64,000 nucleotides of DNA from Methylocella tundrae (GCF_901905185.1 NZ_CABFMQ020000068.1:40353-104352); one strand, 5' to 3'. Counted from the stretch's first letter, positions 53,435 to 62,700 are shown. The notes: generated from the letters alone by a model not told the origin. Numbers and translations: made by a program.

Positions 53435-54694
53435 ATGCCGAACGACCACGACACGCCGAATTATTCCGCCCTTCGCCGCAAGCTTCTCATGGGAATGGCT
53501 GCGCTGCCAATGGCGGGGCTGACGCCGCGCCTCGCCTTTGCCGACGCGCCGGCCACATCCGCCGTCAATACGACCGGTTTAGCCGTCACGGACGATGCCG
53601 TGACCGTCGGCATTCTGCATTCCGTCACCGGCACCATGGCGATCAGTGAAACGGGCTCCGTCGAGGCCGAAAAACTCGCGATCGAACAGATCAACGCCGC
53701 CGGCGGGATCTTGGGCCGCAAGATCAAGATCGTCCAGGAGGACGGCGCGAGCGACTGGCCGACCTTTGCCGAGAAGGCCCGCAAGCTCCTCGTCGACGAT
53801 AAATGCGCGGCCGTTTTTGGCTGCTGGACTTCGGCCTCGCGCAAGGCGGTGCTCCCCGTCTTTGAACAATACAATGGAATGCTCTATTATCCGACTTTCT
53901 ACGAAGGCCTTGAGCAGTCAAAGAACGTCATCTACACGGGCCAGGAAGCAACGCAGCAAATCCTCGCTGGGCTGAACTGGGTTTCGAAAGAGAAAAACGC
54001 CAAAACATTCTATCTTCTCGGCTCAGATTATATCTGGCCGCGCACCTCGAACAAGATAGCGCGTAAGCACATTGAAAACGTTTTGAAGACCAAGGTCGTC
54101 GGAGAAGAGTATTTTCCGCTGGGGCACACGCAGTTCAACTCCGTCATCAACAAAATCAAGCTGGTCAAGCCGGACGTCATCTACGCCATTGTGGTCGGCG
54201 GCTCCAATGTCGCCTTCTATAAGCAGCTCAAGGCGGCGGGCGTCGATCTCAGCAAACAGACATTGATGACCATTTCCGTCACCGAGGACGAGATCCTCGG
54301 CATTGGCGGCGAGAACATCGCCGGCGCCTACGCGTGCATGAAATATTTCCAGTCGCTGAAAAATCCCAACAACGAGAAATTCGTGCCGGCCTTCAAGGAG
54401 AAATATGGCAAGGACGCGGTGATCGGGGATGTGACCCAGGCCGCCTATCTCGGGCCCTGGCTGTGGAAGCTGACGGCGGAGAAGGCGAACAGTTTCGACA
54501 TCGACAAAATCGCCGCCGCCTCGCCGGGGGTCGAGTTCAAGGGCGCGCCGGAAGGTTATGTCCGCATACACGAAAACCATCACCTCTGGTCGAAGACCCG
54601 GGTCGGACGCGCGCGCACCGACGGCCAGTATGACGTCATCTACGAGACGGCGGACCTGATGGAGCCGAACCCCTTCCCCAAAGGCTATCAATAA
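53435..54694 (+). CDS. Urea/amide ABC transporter substrate-binding protein (UrtA/FmdD-like)
   Basis: This is 419 residues from an ATG with GGAGG upstream (53435). A twin-arginine-like signal (ALRRKLLMGMAALPMAG) is followed by the mature receptor, starting VTVGILHSVTGTMAISETG. The stretch GCWTSASRKAVLPVFEQYN and the C-terminal NPFPKGYQ are shared with UrtA. The linked formamidase suggests that formamide or other short amides are bound, as for FmdD of Methylophilus. Urea cannot be excluded. First gene of a seven-gene plus-strand operon. Confidence 0.85.
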   Translation: MPNDHDTPNYSALRRKLLMGMAALPMAGLTPRLAFADAPATSAVNTTGLAVTDDAVTVGILHSVTGTMAISETGSVEAEKLAIEQINAAGGILGRKIKIVQEDGASDWPTFAEKARKLLVDDKCAAVFGCWTSASRKAVLPVFEQYNGMLYYPTFYEGLEQSKNVIYTGQEATQQILAGLNWVSKEKNAKTFYLLGSDYIWPRTSNKIARKHIENVLKTKVVGEEYFPLGHTQFNSVINKIKLVKPDVIYAIVVGGSNVAFYKQLKAAGVDLSKQTLMTISVTEDEILGIGGENIAGAYACMKYFQSLKNPNNEKFVPAFKEKYGKDAVIGDVTQAAYLGPWLWKLTAEKANSFDIDKIAAASPGVEFKGAPEGYVRIHENHHLWSKTRVGRARTDGQYDVIYETADLMEPNPFPKGYQ

Positions 54695-54793
54695 TCGAGC
54701 CGCCGCGGGCGCAAACCGCTTCTCTTGCGCCCGCGGCGTTTTCAGCACGCCACGCTTTTCTGTCGCAACCTCGTCTCGCAAGGAGACCCGCTC

Positions 54794-55720
54794 ATGTTCG
54801 GAGACTATACGCCGGACCAGCTCCTCTCGATCTTCGCCATGCAGGGGTTTGCGGGCCTGATCCTCTTCTCCGTCTTCGTTCTGATGGCGCTCGGCCTCGC
54901 GATCATTTTTGGGCAGATGGGCGTGATCAATATGGCGCATGGCGAATTCATGATTCTTGGCGCCTATGTGACCTATCTGACCTCGAAATTTTTTCAGGCC
55001 TACCTCCCGGCGCTGTTTCCGATCTATTTTTTCCTCGCGATGATTCTTGCGTTCATCGCCTCCGGCGCACTGGGAATGCTCGTCGAATGGCTTTTGATCC
55101 GCCATCTCTACAAGCGCCCGCTCGACACGCTGCTCGCCACCTGGGGCCTCAGCCTCATCCTGCAGCAAGCCTATCGCTCGATTTTCGGCGCGCGCGAAGT
55201 CGGCGTCGAGCTGCCCTCCTGGATGATGGGCGCGATTCATATGACTGATTCCATCGAAGTTCCGATCAACGGGGTTTTCGTGATGACCCTGACCATGCTC
55301 ATCACCGTCGTCGTCGGGATACTGATGTATCGTTCGAGCTGGGGGCGGCAGGTGCGCGCGGTCGTGCTCAATCGCGACATGGCGGGCGCCGTCGGCATCA
55401 ACACCGAGAAGGTCGACCGCATGACGTTCGGCATCGGTTGCGGCATCGCAGGCGTCGCCGGCGCGGCTTTCACCATGATCGGCTCCACGGGGCCGACTTC
55501 GGGCCAGCTTTACATCGTCGACACTTTTCTCGTCGTGGTGTTCGGCGGGGCTCAGAGCCTTCTCGGCACCATCGCCTCGGCCTTCACCATCTCGCAGGCC
55601 CGTTCGACGCTCGAATTCTTCACGTCGGGGTCAATGGCCCAGGTGATCACATTGATTGGCGTCGTGCTGATCCTGATGCTGCGCCCACAGGGCCTCTTCG
55701 CCCTCAAAGTCCGTCGCTGA
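54794..55720 (+). CDS. Urea/amide ABC transporter permease (UrtB/FmdE-like)
   Basis: This is 308 residues. AAGGAGA lies upstream of the ATG at 54794. LivH-type permease: LMALGLAIIFGQMGVINMAHGEF, RPLDTLLATWGLSLILQQAYR and VVVFGGAQSLLGTIASAF. Strongly similar to UrtB. It pairs with the permease at 55737. Confidence 0.9.
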   Translation: MFGDYTPDQLLSIFAMQGFAGLILFSVFVLMALGLAIIFGQMGVINMAHGEFMILGAYVTYLTSKFFQAYLPALFPIYFFLAMILAFIASGALGMLVEWLLIRHLYKRPLDTLLATWGLSLILQQAYRSIFGAREVGVELPSWMMGAIHMTDSIEVPINGVFVMTLTMLITVVVGILMYRSSWGRQVRAVVLNRDMAGAVGINTEKVDRMTFGIGCGIAGVAGAAFTMIGSTGPTSGQLYIVDTFLVVVFGGAQSLLGTIASAFTISQARSTLEFFTSGSMAQVITLIGVVLILMLRPQGLFALKVRR

Positions 55721-55736
55721 AGGGAGATCTCGCGTC

Positions 55737-56912
55737 ATGACTTCCAACTCCCGCCCGAAACTGTCTCCGGTCAAAGACAGCGCATTCATGACCCGCCGCG
55801 AATGGATCGCTTTTCTCGCCGTGGCGGCGGTGATTCTCGTGGCGTTTCCGGCGCTGCTCGACGCCTTCCGCCTCAACCTCGTGGGCAAGTACCTGACCTA
55901 CGCCTTCGTGGCGCTCGGCCTCGTCCTCTGCTGGGGCTATGGCGGCATTTTGAGCCTTGGCCAGGGCGTCTTCTTCGGCATCGGCGGCTATTGCATCGCG
56001 ATGTTTCTCAAGCTCGAGGCGTCAAACCCGGAAGCGACGAAAATTCAATCGACCCCGGGCATTCCGGACTTCATGGACTGGAACCAGATCACAGCCCTCC
56101 CCTGGTTCTGGCGGCCCTTCCATAGTCTCTCCTTCGCCATCATCGCCGTCATCGCGGCGCCGGTCATCACCGCGCTCATCGTCGGCGCCGCGATGTTCAA
56201 GCGCCGCGTCGGCGGCGTCTATTTCGCCATCATCACGCAGGCGATCGCAGCGATCCTCACAATCTTGATCGTCGGCCAGCAAGGATATACCGGCGGCATC
56301 AACGGCATCACCGATCTGCGCACCTTAAAGGGATGGGACATCCGCACCGACCACGCGAAGGAAATTCTCTATTTCCTGAACGCCGGACTGCTCATGGCCT
56401 GCATGCTGTTCGCGCAATTCATCAAGCGCTCGAAATATGGCCGCGTCCTGATCGCGATGCGCGGCAAGGAGGACCGCGTCCGTTTCTCCGGCTATAATGT
56501 CGCCAACTTCAAGATCTTCGTGTTCTGCCTCGCCGCGGTCTTCGCGGCCATCGGCGGGGCGATGTTCACGCTCCAGGTCGGCTTCATGTCGCCTTCCTTC
56601 GTCGGCATCGTGCCCTCGATCGAGATGGTGATCTATACAGCTGTCGGCGGACGCGAGTCGATCTTCGGCGCCATCTGGGGAACCCTGCTCGTCAATTTCG
56701 CCAAGACGAGCTTCTCCGAGAGCTTCCCCGAGCTCTGGCTGTTCGGCCTCGGCGCGCTCTACATCGGCGTCGTGATGGCTTTCCCGGACGGTCTTGCGGG
56801 CCTCTGGAACACCTATGTCCAACCCCTCTTCGATCGCTTGCTCACGGGCAGGCAGGCGTCCAGCGCAAGCCGGGACAACGCCAGCCTTCCTCCCAAAGCT
56901 CCCGCGGAATAG
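55737..56912 (+). CDS. Urea/amide ABC transporter permease (UrtC/FmdF-like)
   Basis: This is 391 residues with about ten helices; AGGGAGA precedes the ATG. GLVLCWGYGGILSLGQGVFF, RRVGGVYFAIITQAIAAI and SPSFVGIVPSIEMVIYTAVG correspond to UrtC. The C-terminal 25 residues are a polar tail. It lies 16 bases after the previous permease. Confidence 0.9.
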   Translation: MTSNSRPKLSPVKDSAFMTRREWIAFLAVAAVILVAFPALLDAFRLNLVGKYLTYAFVALGLVLCWGYGGILSLGQGVFFGIGGYCIAMFLKLEASNPEATKIQSTPGIPDFMDWNQITALPWFWRPFHSLSFAIIAVIAAPVITALIVGAAMFKRRVGGVYFAIITQAIAAILTILIVGQQGYTGGINGITDLRTLKGWDIRTDHAKEILYFLNAGLLMACMLFAQFIKRSKYGRVLIAMRGKEDRVRFSGYNVANFKIFVFCLAAVFAAIGGAMFTLQVGFMSPSFVGIVPSIEMVIYTAVGGRESIFGAIWGTLLVNFAKTSFSESFPELWLFGLGALYIGVVMAFPDGLAGLWNTYVQPLFDRLLTGRQASSASRDNASLPPKAPAE

Positions 56913-56920
56913 GCGCTCCC

Positions 56921-57664
56921 ATGTCCGACACTGATTTCCTCCTCGCGGTCGAAGGCCTCACCGTTTCCTTCGACGGCTTCAAAGCGGTCAATGATCTGAG
57001 CTTTTATGTCGACGAACGTGAAATACGCGTCATCATCGGACCCAATGGGGCAGGCAAGACGACCGTCCTCGATCTGATCTGCGGCAAGACCAAGGCGACG
57101 TCGGGGTCGATCAAGTTTCGCAACAAGGAGCTGACCAAACTGCGCGAAAATCAGATCGTCGAGGCCGGCGTCGGGCGCAAGTTTCAGACGCCCTCGATCT
57201 ACGACGATCTTACCGTCTTCGAGAATCTCGAGATCTCATACCCGCGCGGGCGCTCCGTATTTGGGGCGCTGGCGTTCCGGCGCGACGATGCGGTGCGCGA
57301 AAGGGTGCAGGAAATCGCCGAGGCGATCTTCCTCAGCGATCAGCTTCAGCGGCGCGCCGATTTCCTCAGCCACGGCCAGAAGCAATGGCTCGAGATCGGC
57401 ATGCTGCTGATTCAGGATCCCGATCTCCTGATGCTCGACGAGCCCGTGGCCGGGATGAGCGTTTCCGAGCGGATCAAGACGGCGGAACTGCTTCATCGCA
57501 TCATCAAGGACCGGTCGGTGATCGTCATCGAGCACGACATGAAGTTCGTCGAGGACATCGCGCATAAGGTCACTGTGCTCCATCAGGGTCAGATTCTCGC
57601 GGAAGGCCCGATGGAGAAAATCAAGACTGACCCCCGCGTCATCGAAGTCTATCTCGGGCACTGA
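56921..57664 (+). CDS. Urea/amide ABC transporter ATP-binding protein (UrtD-like)
   Basis: This is 247 residues. Walker A IGPNGAGKTTV, signature region LSHGQKQWLEIGML and Walker B LLMLDEPVAGMS. VEGLTVSFDGFKAVNDL at the start matches UrtD. Eight bases after the permease gene. Confidence 0.92.
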   Translation: MSDTDFLLAVEGLTVSFDGFKAVNDLSFYVDEREIRVIIGPNGAGKTTVLDLICGKTKATSGSIKFRNKELTKLRENQIVEAGVGRKFQTPSIYDDLTVFENLEISYPRGRSVFGALAFRRDDAVRERVQEIAEAIFLSDQLQRRADFLSHGQKQWLEIGMLLIQDPDLLMLDEPVAGMSVSERIKTAELLHRIIKDRSVIVIEHDMKFVEDIAHKVTVLHQGQILAEGPMEKIKTDPRVIEVYLGH

Positions 57665-57676
57665 AGGAGATTTCCA

Positions 57677-58366
57677 ATGCTCGAAGTCGCCGACCTGCAT
57701 GTCGCTTATGGTCAAAGCGAGGTCCTTCACGGCCTCAATTTTTCGGTCCGGCCCAATGAGATCGTCGCGATCATGGGACGCAACGGCATGGGCAAGACCA
57801 CGCTGATGAAGTCGCTGATTGGCCTCGCGGCGAGCTCCAGAGGCTCGATCAGGCTGGGCGAGGCTGAACTGGCCGGCCTCAAGAGCCACCAGCGCGTCGC
57901 CAAGGGCATTGCTTACGTGCCGCAAGGCCGCATGATCTTCTCGACCATGACCGTCGAGGAAAATATTGAAACCGGCCTCACCGCCTCCGGCGCGTCCAAA
58001 GTGCCGGACGACATCTACGCGCTGTTTCCCGTGCTGCTCGAAATGAAGGGACGGCGCGGCGGAAATCTGTCCGGCGGACAGCAGCAGCAGCTCGCCATGG
58101 CGCGCGCGCTCGCCAGCAAGCCGAAAGTGCTGCTGCTCGATGAGCCGACGGAGGGCATTCAGCCCTCGATCATCCGCGAGATGGGCCGCACGCTGAAGCG
58201 CATCCGCGATGAGCGGGGCCTGTCGATTCTGGTCTCGGAACAGGTGCTGAGCTTTGCGCTCGATATAGCCGATCGCGTTCTCGTCATGGAAAATGGCGAG
58301 ATCGTCCATGAAAACGAGCGCGCCGAAATCGATGAGGCCGCCGTCTCGCGTTTCCTTTCAGTCTAG
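57677..58366 (+). CDS. Urea/amide ABC transporter ATP-binding protein (UrtE-like)
   Basis: This is 229 residues. Walker A MGRNGMGKTTL, signature LSGGQQQQLAMARAL and Walker B LLLLDEPTEGIQP. Good ribosome binding site GAAGGAGA. Completes the transporter encoded upstream. Confidence 0.92.
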   Translation: MLEVADLHVAYGQSEVLHGLNFSVRPNEIVAIMGRNGMGKTTLMKSLIGLAASSRGSIRLGEAELAGLKSHQRVAKGIAYVPQGRMIFSTMTVEENIETGLTASGASKVPDDIYALFPVLLEMKGRRGGNLSGGQQQQLAMARALASKPKVLLLDEPTEGIQPSIIREMGRTLKRIRDERGLSILVSEQVLSFALDIADRVLVMENGEIVHENERAEIDEAAVSRFLSV

Positions 58367-58441
58367 CCGCCAAATTCCGGCCGCGACCTGGATCGCGCGC
58401 CGCACCCGCCTTATGCGCCCAATCCCAAACGGAGGACTATG

Positions 58442-59671
58442 ATGGCTGAAACCCTGATCAAGGTCGATTTGACCCAATCAGCCTATACAAATGAGAAGGT
58501 GCACAACCGTTGGCATCCCGACATCCCCATGGTGGCCTGGGTGAAGCCAGGCGATGATTTCATCGTGGAGACTTACGACTGGACCGGCGGTTTTATCAAG
58601 AATAACGATTCGGCCGACGACGTCAGGGACATCGATCTGACGATCGTTCACTTTCTTTCGGGGCCGATCGGGGTCACGGGGGCGGAGCCTGGCGACCTTC
58701 TGGTGGTCGATCTCCTCGACATCGGGCCCAAGCCGGAAAGCCAGTGGGGCTTCAACGGCTTCTTCTCCAAAAAGAACGGCGGCGGATTCCTCACCGAACA
58801 TTTCCCGCAGGCGCAGAAATCGATCTGGGACATCCATGGCATGTTCACCTCGTCGCGCCATGTTCCGGGCGTGCAATTTGCTGGGCTGACACATCCGGGC
58901 CTGATCGGCTGTCTGCCCTCGAAACAGCTGCTCGACATCTGGAACGAGCGCGAAATGGGGCTGATCAACACCGATCCCACGCGCGTGCCTCCGCTTGCCG
59001 CTCCGCCCTTCGGCGCGACGGCGCATATGGGCCAGCTCACTGGCGACGCCAAGGCCAAAGCGGCGGCGGAAGGCGCGCGCACCGTGCCGCCGCGCGAGCA
59101 TGGCGGCAATTGCGACATCAAGGATCTGTCGCGCGGCTCGAAAGTGTTCTTTCCCGTCTATGTGCCGGGCGCCGGCCTCTCCATGGGCGATCTGCATTTC
59201 AGCCAGGGAGATGGCGAAATCACTTTCTGCGGCGCCATCGAAATGGCCGGCCGGGTGCATCTCAAGGTCGACATCATCAAGGACGGCATGTCGAAATACG
59301 GGATCAAGTCGCCGATCTTCAAGCCGTCGCCGATCACGCCGAATTATAAGGACTATCTCATCTTCGAAGGCATTTCGGTCGACGAAGAAGGCAAGCAGCA
59401 TTATCTCGACGTGAACGTCGCCTATCGTCAGGCGTGCCTCAACGCGATTGAATATCTGAAGAAATTCGGTTATTCGGGCGCGCAGGCCCTTGCTATCCTG
59501 GGGACGGCCCCGGTGCAGGGGCATATATCCGGCGTCGTCGACATTCCGAACTCTTGCGCGACTTTGTGGCTGCCGACGGAGATCTTCGATTTCGACATCA
59601 ATCCGACAGCCGCCGGTCCGCAGAAGTTCATTACCGGGGACATAGATCTTCCTCTATCTCCTGATCTCTAA
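58442..59671 (+). CDS. fmdA: Formamidase (acetamidase/formamidase family)
   Basis: This is a 409-residue amidohydrolase. GGAGG is six bases before the second of two adjacent ATGs (58442). It hydrolyses formamide to formate and ammonia; acetamide and propionamide are weaker substrates in the family. Family strings: WHPDIPMVAWVKPGDDFIVE, GAEPGDLLVVDLLDIG and REHGGNCDIKDLSRGSKVFFP. Length matches Methylophilus FmdA. It follows the urt-like transporter by 75 bases, so transport and hydrolysis form one unit; the formate would feed C1 metabolism. Confidence 0.93.
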   Translation: MAETLIKVDLTQSAYTNEKVHNRWHPDIPMVAWVKPGDDFIVETYDWTGGFIKNNDSADDVRDIDLTIVHFLSGPIGVTGAEPGDLLVVDLLDIGPKPESQWGFNGFFSKKNGGGFLTEHFPQAQKSIWDIHGMFTSSRHVPGVQFAGLTHPGLIGCLPSKQLLDIWNEREMGLINTDPTRVPPLAAPPFGATAHMGQLTGDAKAKAAAEGARTVPPREHGGNCDIKDLSRGSKVFFPVYVPGAGLSMGDLHFSQGDGEITFCGAIEMAGRVHLKVDIIKDGMSKYGIKSPIFKPSPITPNYKDYLIFEGISVDEEGKQHYLDVNVAYRQACLNAIEYLKKFGYSGAQALAILGTAPVQGHISGVVDIPNSCATLWLPTEIFDFDINPTAAGPQKFITGDIDLPLSPDL

Positions 59672-59731
59672 GCCTTAGCCAGCGTGAGGAAGGGGGAGCT
59701 CCCGCTCCCCCTGTATGAAACGGGGAGGCAC

Positions 59732-60070
59732 ATGCCCTATTACGATTACCTTTGTGATTCATGCGGCAGCTTCACCGAAAGCCGGCCGATGGCCGAATCC
59801 GCAGCGCCTCGTCCCTGTCCGGCTTGCGGCGCCTCCGCGCCTCGCGCGATCCTGACCGCGCCGCATATGGGCGCGATGTCCAAGGAGCGGCGCATGGCGT
59901 TCGCTACGAATGAACGCAGCGCAAATGCGCCGCGTCTGTCGAGCGCCGGGCATGGAGCCGGCTGTTCCTGCTGCGCCGGCATGAGCCGCAAATCAGGCGC
60001 GGCGACGGCGGCGGCGCCGAGCGCGGCCAAGAGCTTTCCGGCGGCGCGGCCCTGGATGATCTCGCACTGA
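59732..60070 (+). CDS. fmdB: FmdB-family zinc-ribbon protein
   Basis: This is 112 residues; GGGGAGGCAC precedes the ATG at 59732. The N-terminal MPYYDYLCDSCGSF and CPACGA form the CxxC-x(n)-CxxC zinc ribbon of FmdB. A further GCSCCAG lies in the low-complexity C-terminal half. FmdB was named as a putative regulator of formamidase in Methylophilus; a direct role is unproven. Last gene of the amide operon. Confidence 0.88.
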   Translation: MPYYDYLCDSCGSFTESRPMAESAAPRPCPACGASAPRAILTAPHMGAMSKERRMAFATNERSANAPRLSSAGHGAGCSCCAGMSRKSGAATAAAPSAAKSFPAARPWMISH

Positions 60071-60084
60071 TGATCGATTGATCC

Positions 60085-60151
60085 CGGCGGGATCCCGCCG
60101 TCGCATGATGAATGTCATTGGCAGGCCGACGCCGCATTGGGGTCGGCGTCG
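60085..60151. terminator. Palindromes between fmdB and the convergent minus-strand unit
   Basis: CGGCGGGATCCCGCCG (60085-60100) is a perfect 16-base palindrome. A second hairpin, CGACGCC (60127-60133) with GGCGTCG (60145-60151), follows. No U-tract is present. They lie in the 156-base gap between convergent units and may stop transcription from both sides. Confidence 0.4.
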
Positions 60152-60226
60152 ATCGGATGAGAAGCGTTGAGAGCACGGCTGAAGCGGGATGCGCGAAAGC
60201 GTCTTGCGGAGCTTCCTGATCCAGGC

Positions 60227-60523
60227 CTATCTCTCAAGGCGCTGCGCCCCGCCAAGGCTCCGCTGTTCGCGGATCTCTCTTGATCGCGCGATACGGTAGA
60301 CATCGGTCAGGGAGAGCGCCCAAACGAACAGCCCCCCTGCATGGCGGCCGATGAAGTTTGCGTCCGGCGCGGCGAATTTCGTCGTCAGCCACGCAAAAAC
60401 AAGAGTGAAGAACGCAAAGCCGAGGCCGCGCCCGGCCCGGTCCGCCATGACATGGCCGACGCCGGGCAGAACCATGGCGGCGGCGAGGATTATGCGGCTG
60501 TCCAGACGATCAAACGGCGGCAT
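60227..60523 (-). CDS. Small hypothetical membrane protein
   Basis: This is 98 residues with two or three hydrophobic segments (IILAAAMVLPGVGHVMA, FAFFTLVFAWLTTKF, AGGLFVWALSLTDVYRIA) and a basic tail. The PGVGHV...GRGLGFAFF pattern is seen in small integral proteins of unknown role. Its start overlaps the end of the next upstream gene by 14 bases, so the two are coupled. Confidence 0.55.
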   Translation of the reverse strand: MPPFDRLDSRIILAAAMVLPGVGHVMADRAGRGLGFAFFTLVFAWLTTKFAAPDANFIGRHAGGLFVWALSLTDVYRIARSREIREQRSLGGAQRLER

Positions 60524-61205
60524 TCGCGGTCCTTTTCAATGTGGGAGGCAAAGAGAGGAGGCTGGCGAGGCTTTGCGCCGAGGCAATAAGGGGCGAAACC
60601 TCGTCCGGGTGCAGGCGATCGACGCTAAACCGGCTTTGGCGAAAGAGGAGATAGGCGCCTCTGACGCCTTCGCGCGCCTGATAGACGATCCGCACGCCGC
60701 GGGGCGCAACGAGCGCCTCCTTTACCCTCGCGTCAGTGAAGAGAAGCGAGAGAGGCTCCGTCAGGAGCGCGAGGGTGCTGGGCGCCCCGGCGCCGTTGCC
60801 TTTGACCAAAGTGTCGGGCGGCCATTGCGCCGGCGCCGCAAACCGTGTCGGCAAGTCGGCGGCCGGCGCGTAAAATTCAGCATTCGTCGATCGACGGACG
60901 ACGTCGAGAACGCCACGCGCCCGCAAATCGCAATGCGCCGTTACGGCGATCCAGAGCTGCGGCAGGCGGCGGAAGGCGAGCGTTTCCGAAAACGGCGTAA
61001 TCGACACGGCGCGCCCGTCTGCAAAACCATGAAGCTGTCCCCAGCCATCCGGCCTGATCCTGATCTCGCTCCGCTCGAGAAGAGGGAGGCAATCGGCCAA
61101 AAGATGTTTGCGCTTGGCGCCGGCTGTCGACAAGCGCCGCTCCAGCCCGCGTAGAATCGATCGCCGCCACGCGTGGTCCTTGTCCTGCGAATTGGGGTCG
61201 CCCAT
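60510..61205 (-). CDS. Hypothetical protein
   Basis: This is about 231 residues from an ATG at 61205 with AGGAAAG upstream; the frame continues open further upstream without a site. No signal peptide or membrane helix. Features visible are a basic N-terminus (HAWRRSILRGLERRLSTAG), SEIRIRPDGWGQLHGFADG and several Leu-rich helices. I do not recognise the family. It lies 73 bases downstream of the permease gene and is coupled to the small membrane protein gene downstream. Confidence 0.55.
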   Translation of the reverse strand: MGDPNSQDKDHAWRRSILRGLERRLSTAGAKRKHLLADCLPLLERSEIRIRPDGWGQLHGFADGRAVSITPFSETLAFRRLPQLWIAVTAHCDLRARGVLDVVRRSTNAEFYAPAADLPTRFAAPAQWPPDTLVKGNGAGAPSTLALLTEPLSLLFTDARVKEALVAPRGVRIVYQAREGVRGAYLLFRQSRFSVDRLHPDEVSPLIASAQSLASLLSLPPTLKRTANAAV

Positions 61206-61278
61206 CAACAGCTTTCCTGTTTGGTGAGGGCGCGCGCCCCTTAACGCTAGAGCGCGCGCCATATCTTGGGTGGGGCGA

Positions 61279-62700
61279 TCAGTAGCCCTGCGGGCGCGGC
61301 CAGGGCATGGTGAACTGGTCGCCGCGCCGCACATATTTATACCGGTGCAGGACGAACCAGGCCGAGGCCACGATATAGAAAGCCATCATCGCCAGAAGCT
61401 GCGTGCCGTAGCCAAGATAGACCGCGAAGAAGGCGAGGCAGCAGAGGAGCATGAGCAGCAGAGACGGTATTGGATGAAACGGGTGCACATAGCCCCGGTC
61501 GATGCTTTTCAGCGGCCATTTGCGCCTGAACAGGAAGATGCTGATCGCCATCAGCGTGTAGCCGAGCAGACCCGAGAGAATCGAGAAGGTGATGGTCTGA
61601 TCGAGCGGCGTCGAAACGGCGAAGAGAACCGCGATCGGCACAAAGAAGACGACCGAGCGATAGGGCGTACGATATTTGGGATGAACGGCGCCGAACCAGA
61701 TCGGCATGTAACGGTCGCGGCCCATCGCGAACCAGGCGCGCGAGGCGTCATTGATGCACCCATTGGCCGAGGCGAATGTTGCAAACAACGTCCCGAAGAA
61801 GAGAAAAATCTCAAGATATTTGTTGCTCGTCAGCTTGGCCGCGTCGTAAAGCGGCGTGATCGACTGGCCGAGATATTCCCATGGCATCAGGCTGGCCCCG
61901 ATATACCAGGTCGCTGTCGCCGCGATCAGCAAGGTTATCATGCCAGTCATGGTTCCAAGCGGCAAGGAGCGCGCGGGAGAGCGAACCTCTTCGGCCGCCT
62001 GGGTCGTGCCCTCTATGCCCAAATAAAACCAAAGCCCAAAGTGCAGCGAGGCGAGAATGCCGAGGGTCCCATAGGGGAGTCCCGTCAGCAGCGCGTGCAG
62101 CTGTTCGTTTTGACCGTCCGACCACGGCTTGATGTAGAAGAACAGAACGGCGATCGAGATGAACGCGATGGCCGTGATGATGAGGTTCAGCGTCAACGTC
62201 GCCAGAACGCCGCGATAATTGAACCATGATAATAAGACGATCGTCAGGACAATGACCGACTGTTTGTCGATGCTGCCGGCAATGCCAAGGTCGGTGGCGA
62301 ATGATTGCAGAAGATCTCCGGCGACAATCGCATTGGAGACTTCGAGCATCGTATACGCCATGACGAGATAAAGGGCGACGTTGAAAGCCATCAGCGGCCC
62401 GATGATGTGCTTGGCTTGCGCATATTGGCCGCCGGCGGCCGCCACCGTCGAGGTAATTTCCGAGTCGATCATGGCGACGCAGGTATAGAGGATGCCGGCG
62501 AGCCAGCAGGCTGTCAGGGCGGCGACGGCGCCGCCTTTGCCGACGGCGAAATTCCAGCCCATGAATTCGCCGACGAGAACGATGCCGACGCCGAGCGCCC
62601 AGACATGTCCGGGGCCAAGCACGCGCGAGAGCGCAACTTTTTTTTCCGACGGGACAAATGTCTTGCCGCCGGGCGACGAAATAGTGTCGATCTTGTTCAT
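61279..62700 (-). CDS. APC-superfamily amine/amino acid permease (ethanolamine-permease-like)
   Basis: This is 473 residues with twelve predicted helices. LGPGHVWALGVGIVLVGEFMG in helix 1 has the broken-helix Gly-rich motif, and GLWFYLGIEGTTQAAEEVRSP is the helix 6 substrate-site region of ethanolamine-type APC permeases. The C-terminus ends in a polar tail. Its upstream neighbours are three small membrane proteins, and the divergent gene is MgsA/GlxB-like. Methylated amines, N-methylglutamate or glutamate-like compounds are possible substrates (inference). Confidence 0.85.
   Translation of the reverse strand: MNKIDTISSPGGKTFVPSEKKVALSRVLGPGHVWALGVGIVLVGEFMGWNFAVGKGGAVAALTACWLAGILYTCVAMIDSEITSTVAAAGGQYAQAKHIIGPLMAFNVALYLVMAYTMLEVSNAIVAGDLLQSFATDLGIAGSIDKQSVIVLTIVLLSWFNYRGVLATLTLNLIITAIAFISIAVLFFYIKPWSDGQNEQLHALLTGLPYGTLGILASLHFGLWFYLGIEGTTQAAEEVRSPARSLPLGTMTGMITLLIAATATWYIGASLMPWEYLGQSITPLYDAAKLTSNKYLEIFLFFGTLFATFASANGCINDASRAWFAMGRDRYMPIWFGAVHPKYRTPYRSVVFFVPIAVLFAVSTPLDQTITFSILSGLLGYTLMAISIFLFRRKWPLKSIDRGYVHPFHPIPSLLLMLLCCLAFFAVYLGYGTQLLAMMAFYIVASAWFVLHRYKYVRRGDQFTMPWPRPQGY

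Noticed and set aside
54023..55240. A 405-codon minus-strand frame opposite the second urtA/urtB genes
   Set aside because: It spans two genuine plus-strand genes and their intergenic space, with shadow-type composition.
57236..58309. A 357-codon minus-strand frame opposite the second urtD/urtE genes
   Set aside because: The plus strand carries two ABC ATPases with all motifs intact. The antisense frame has none.
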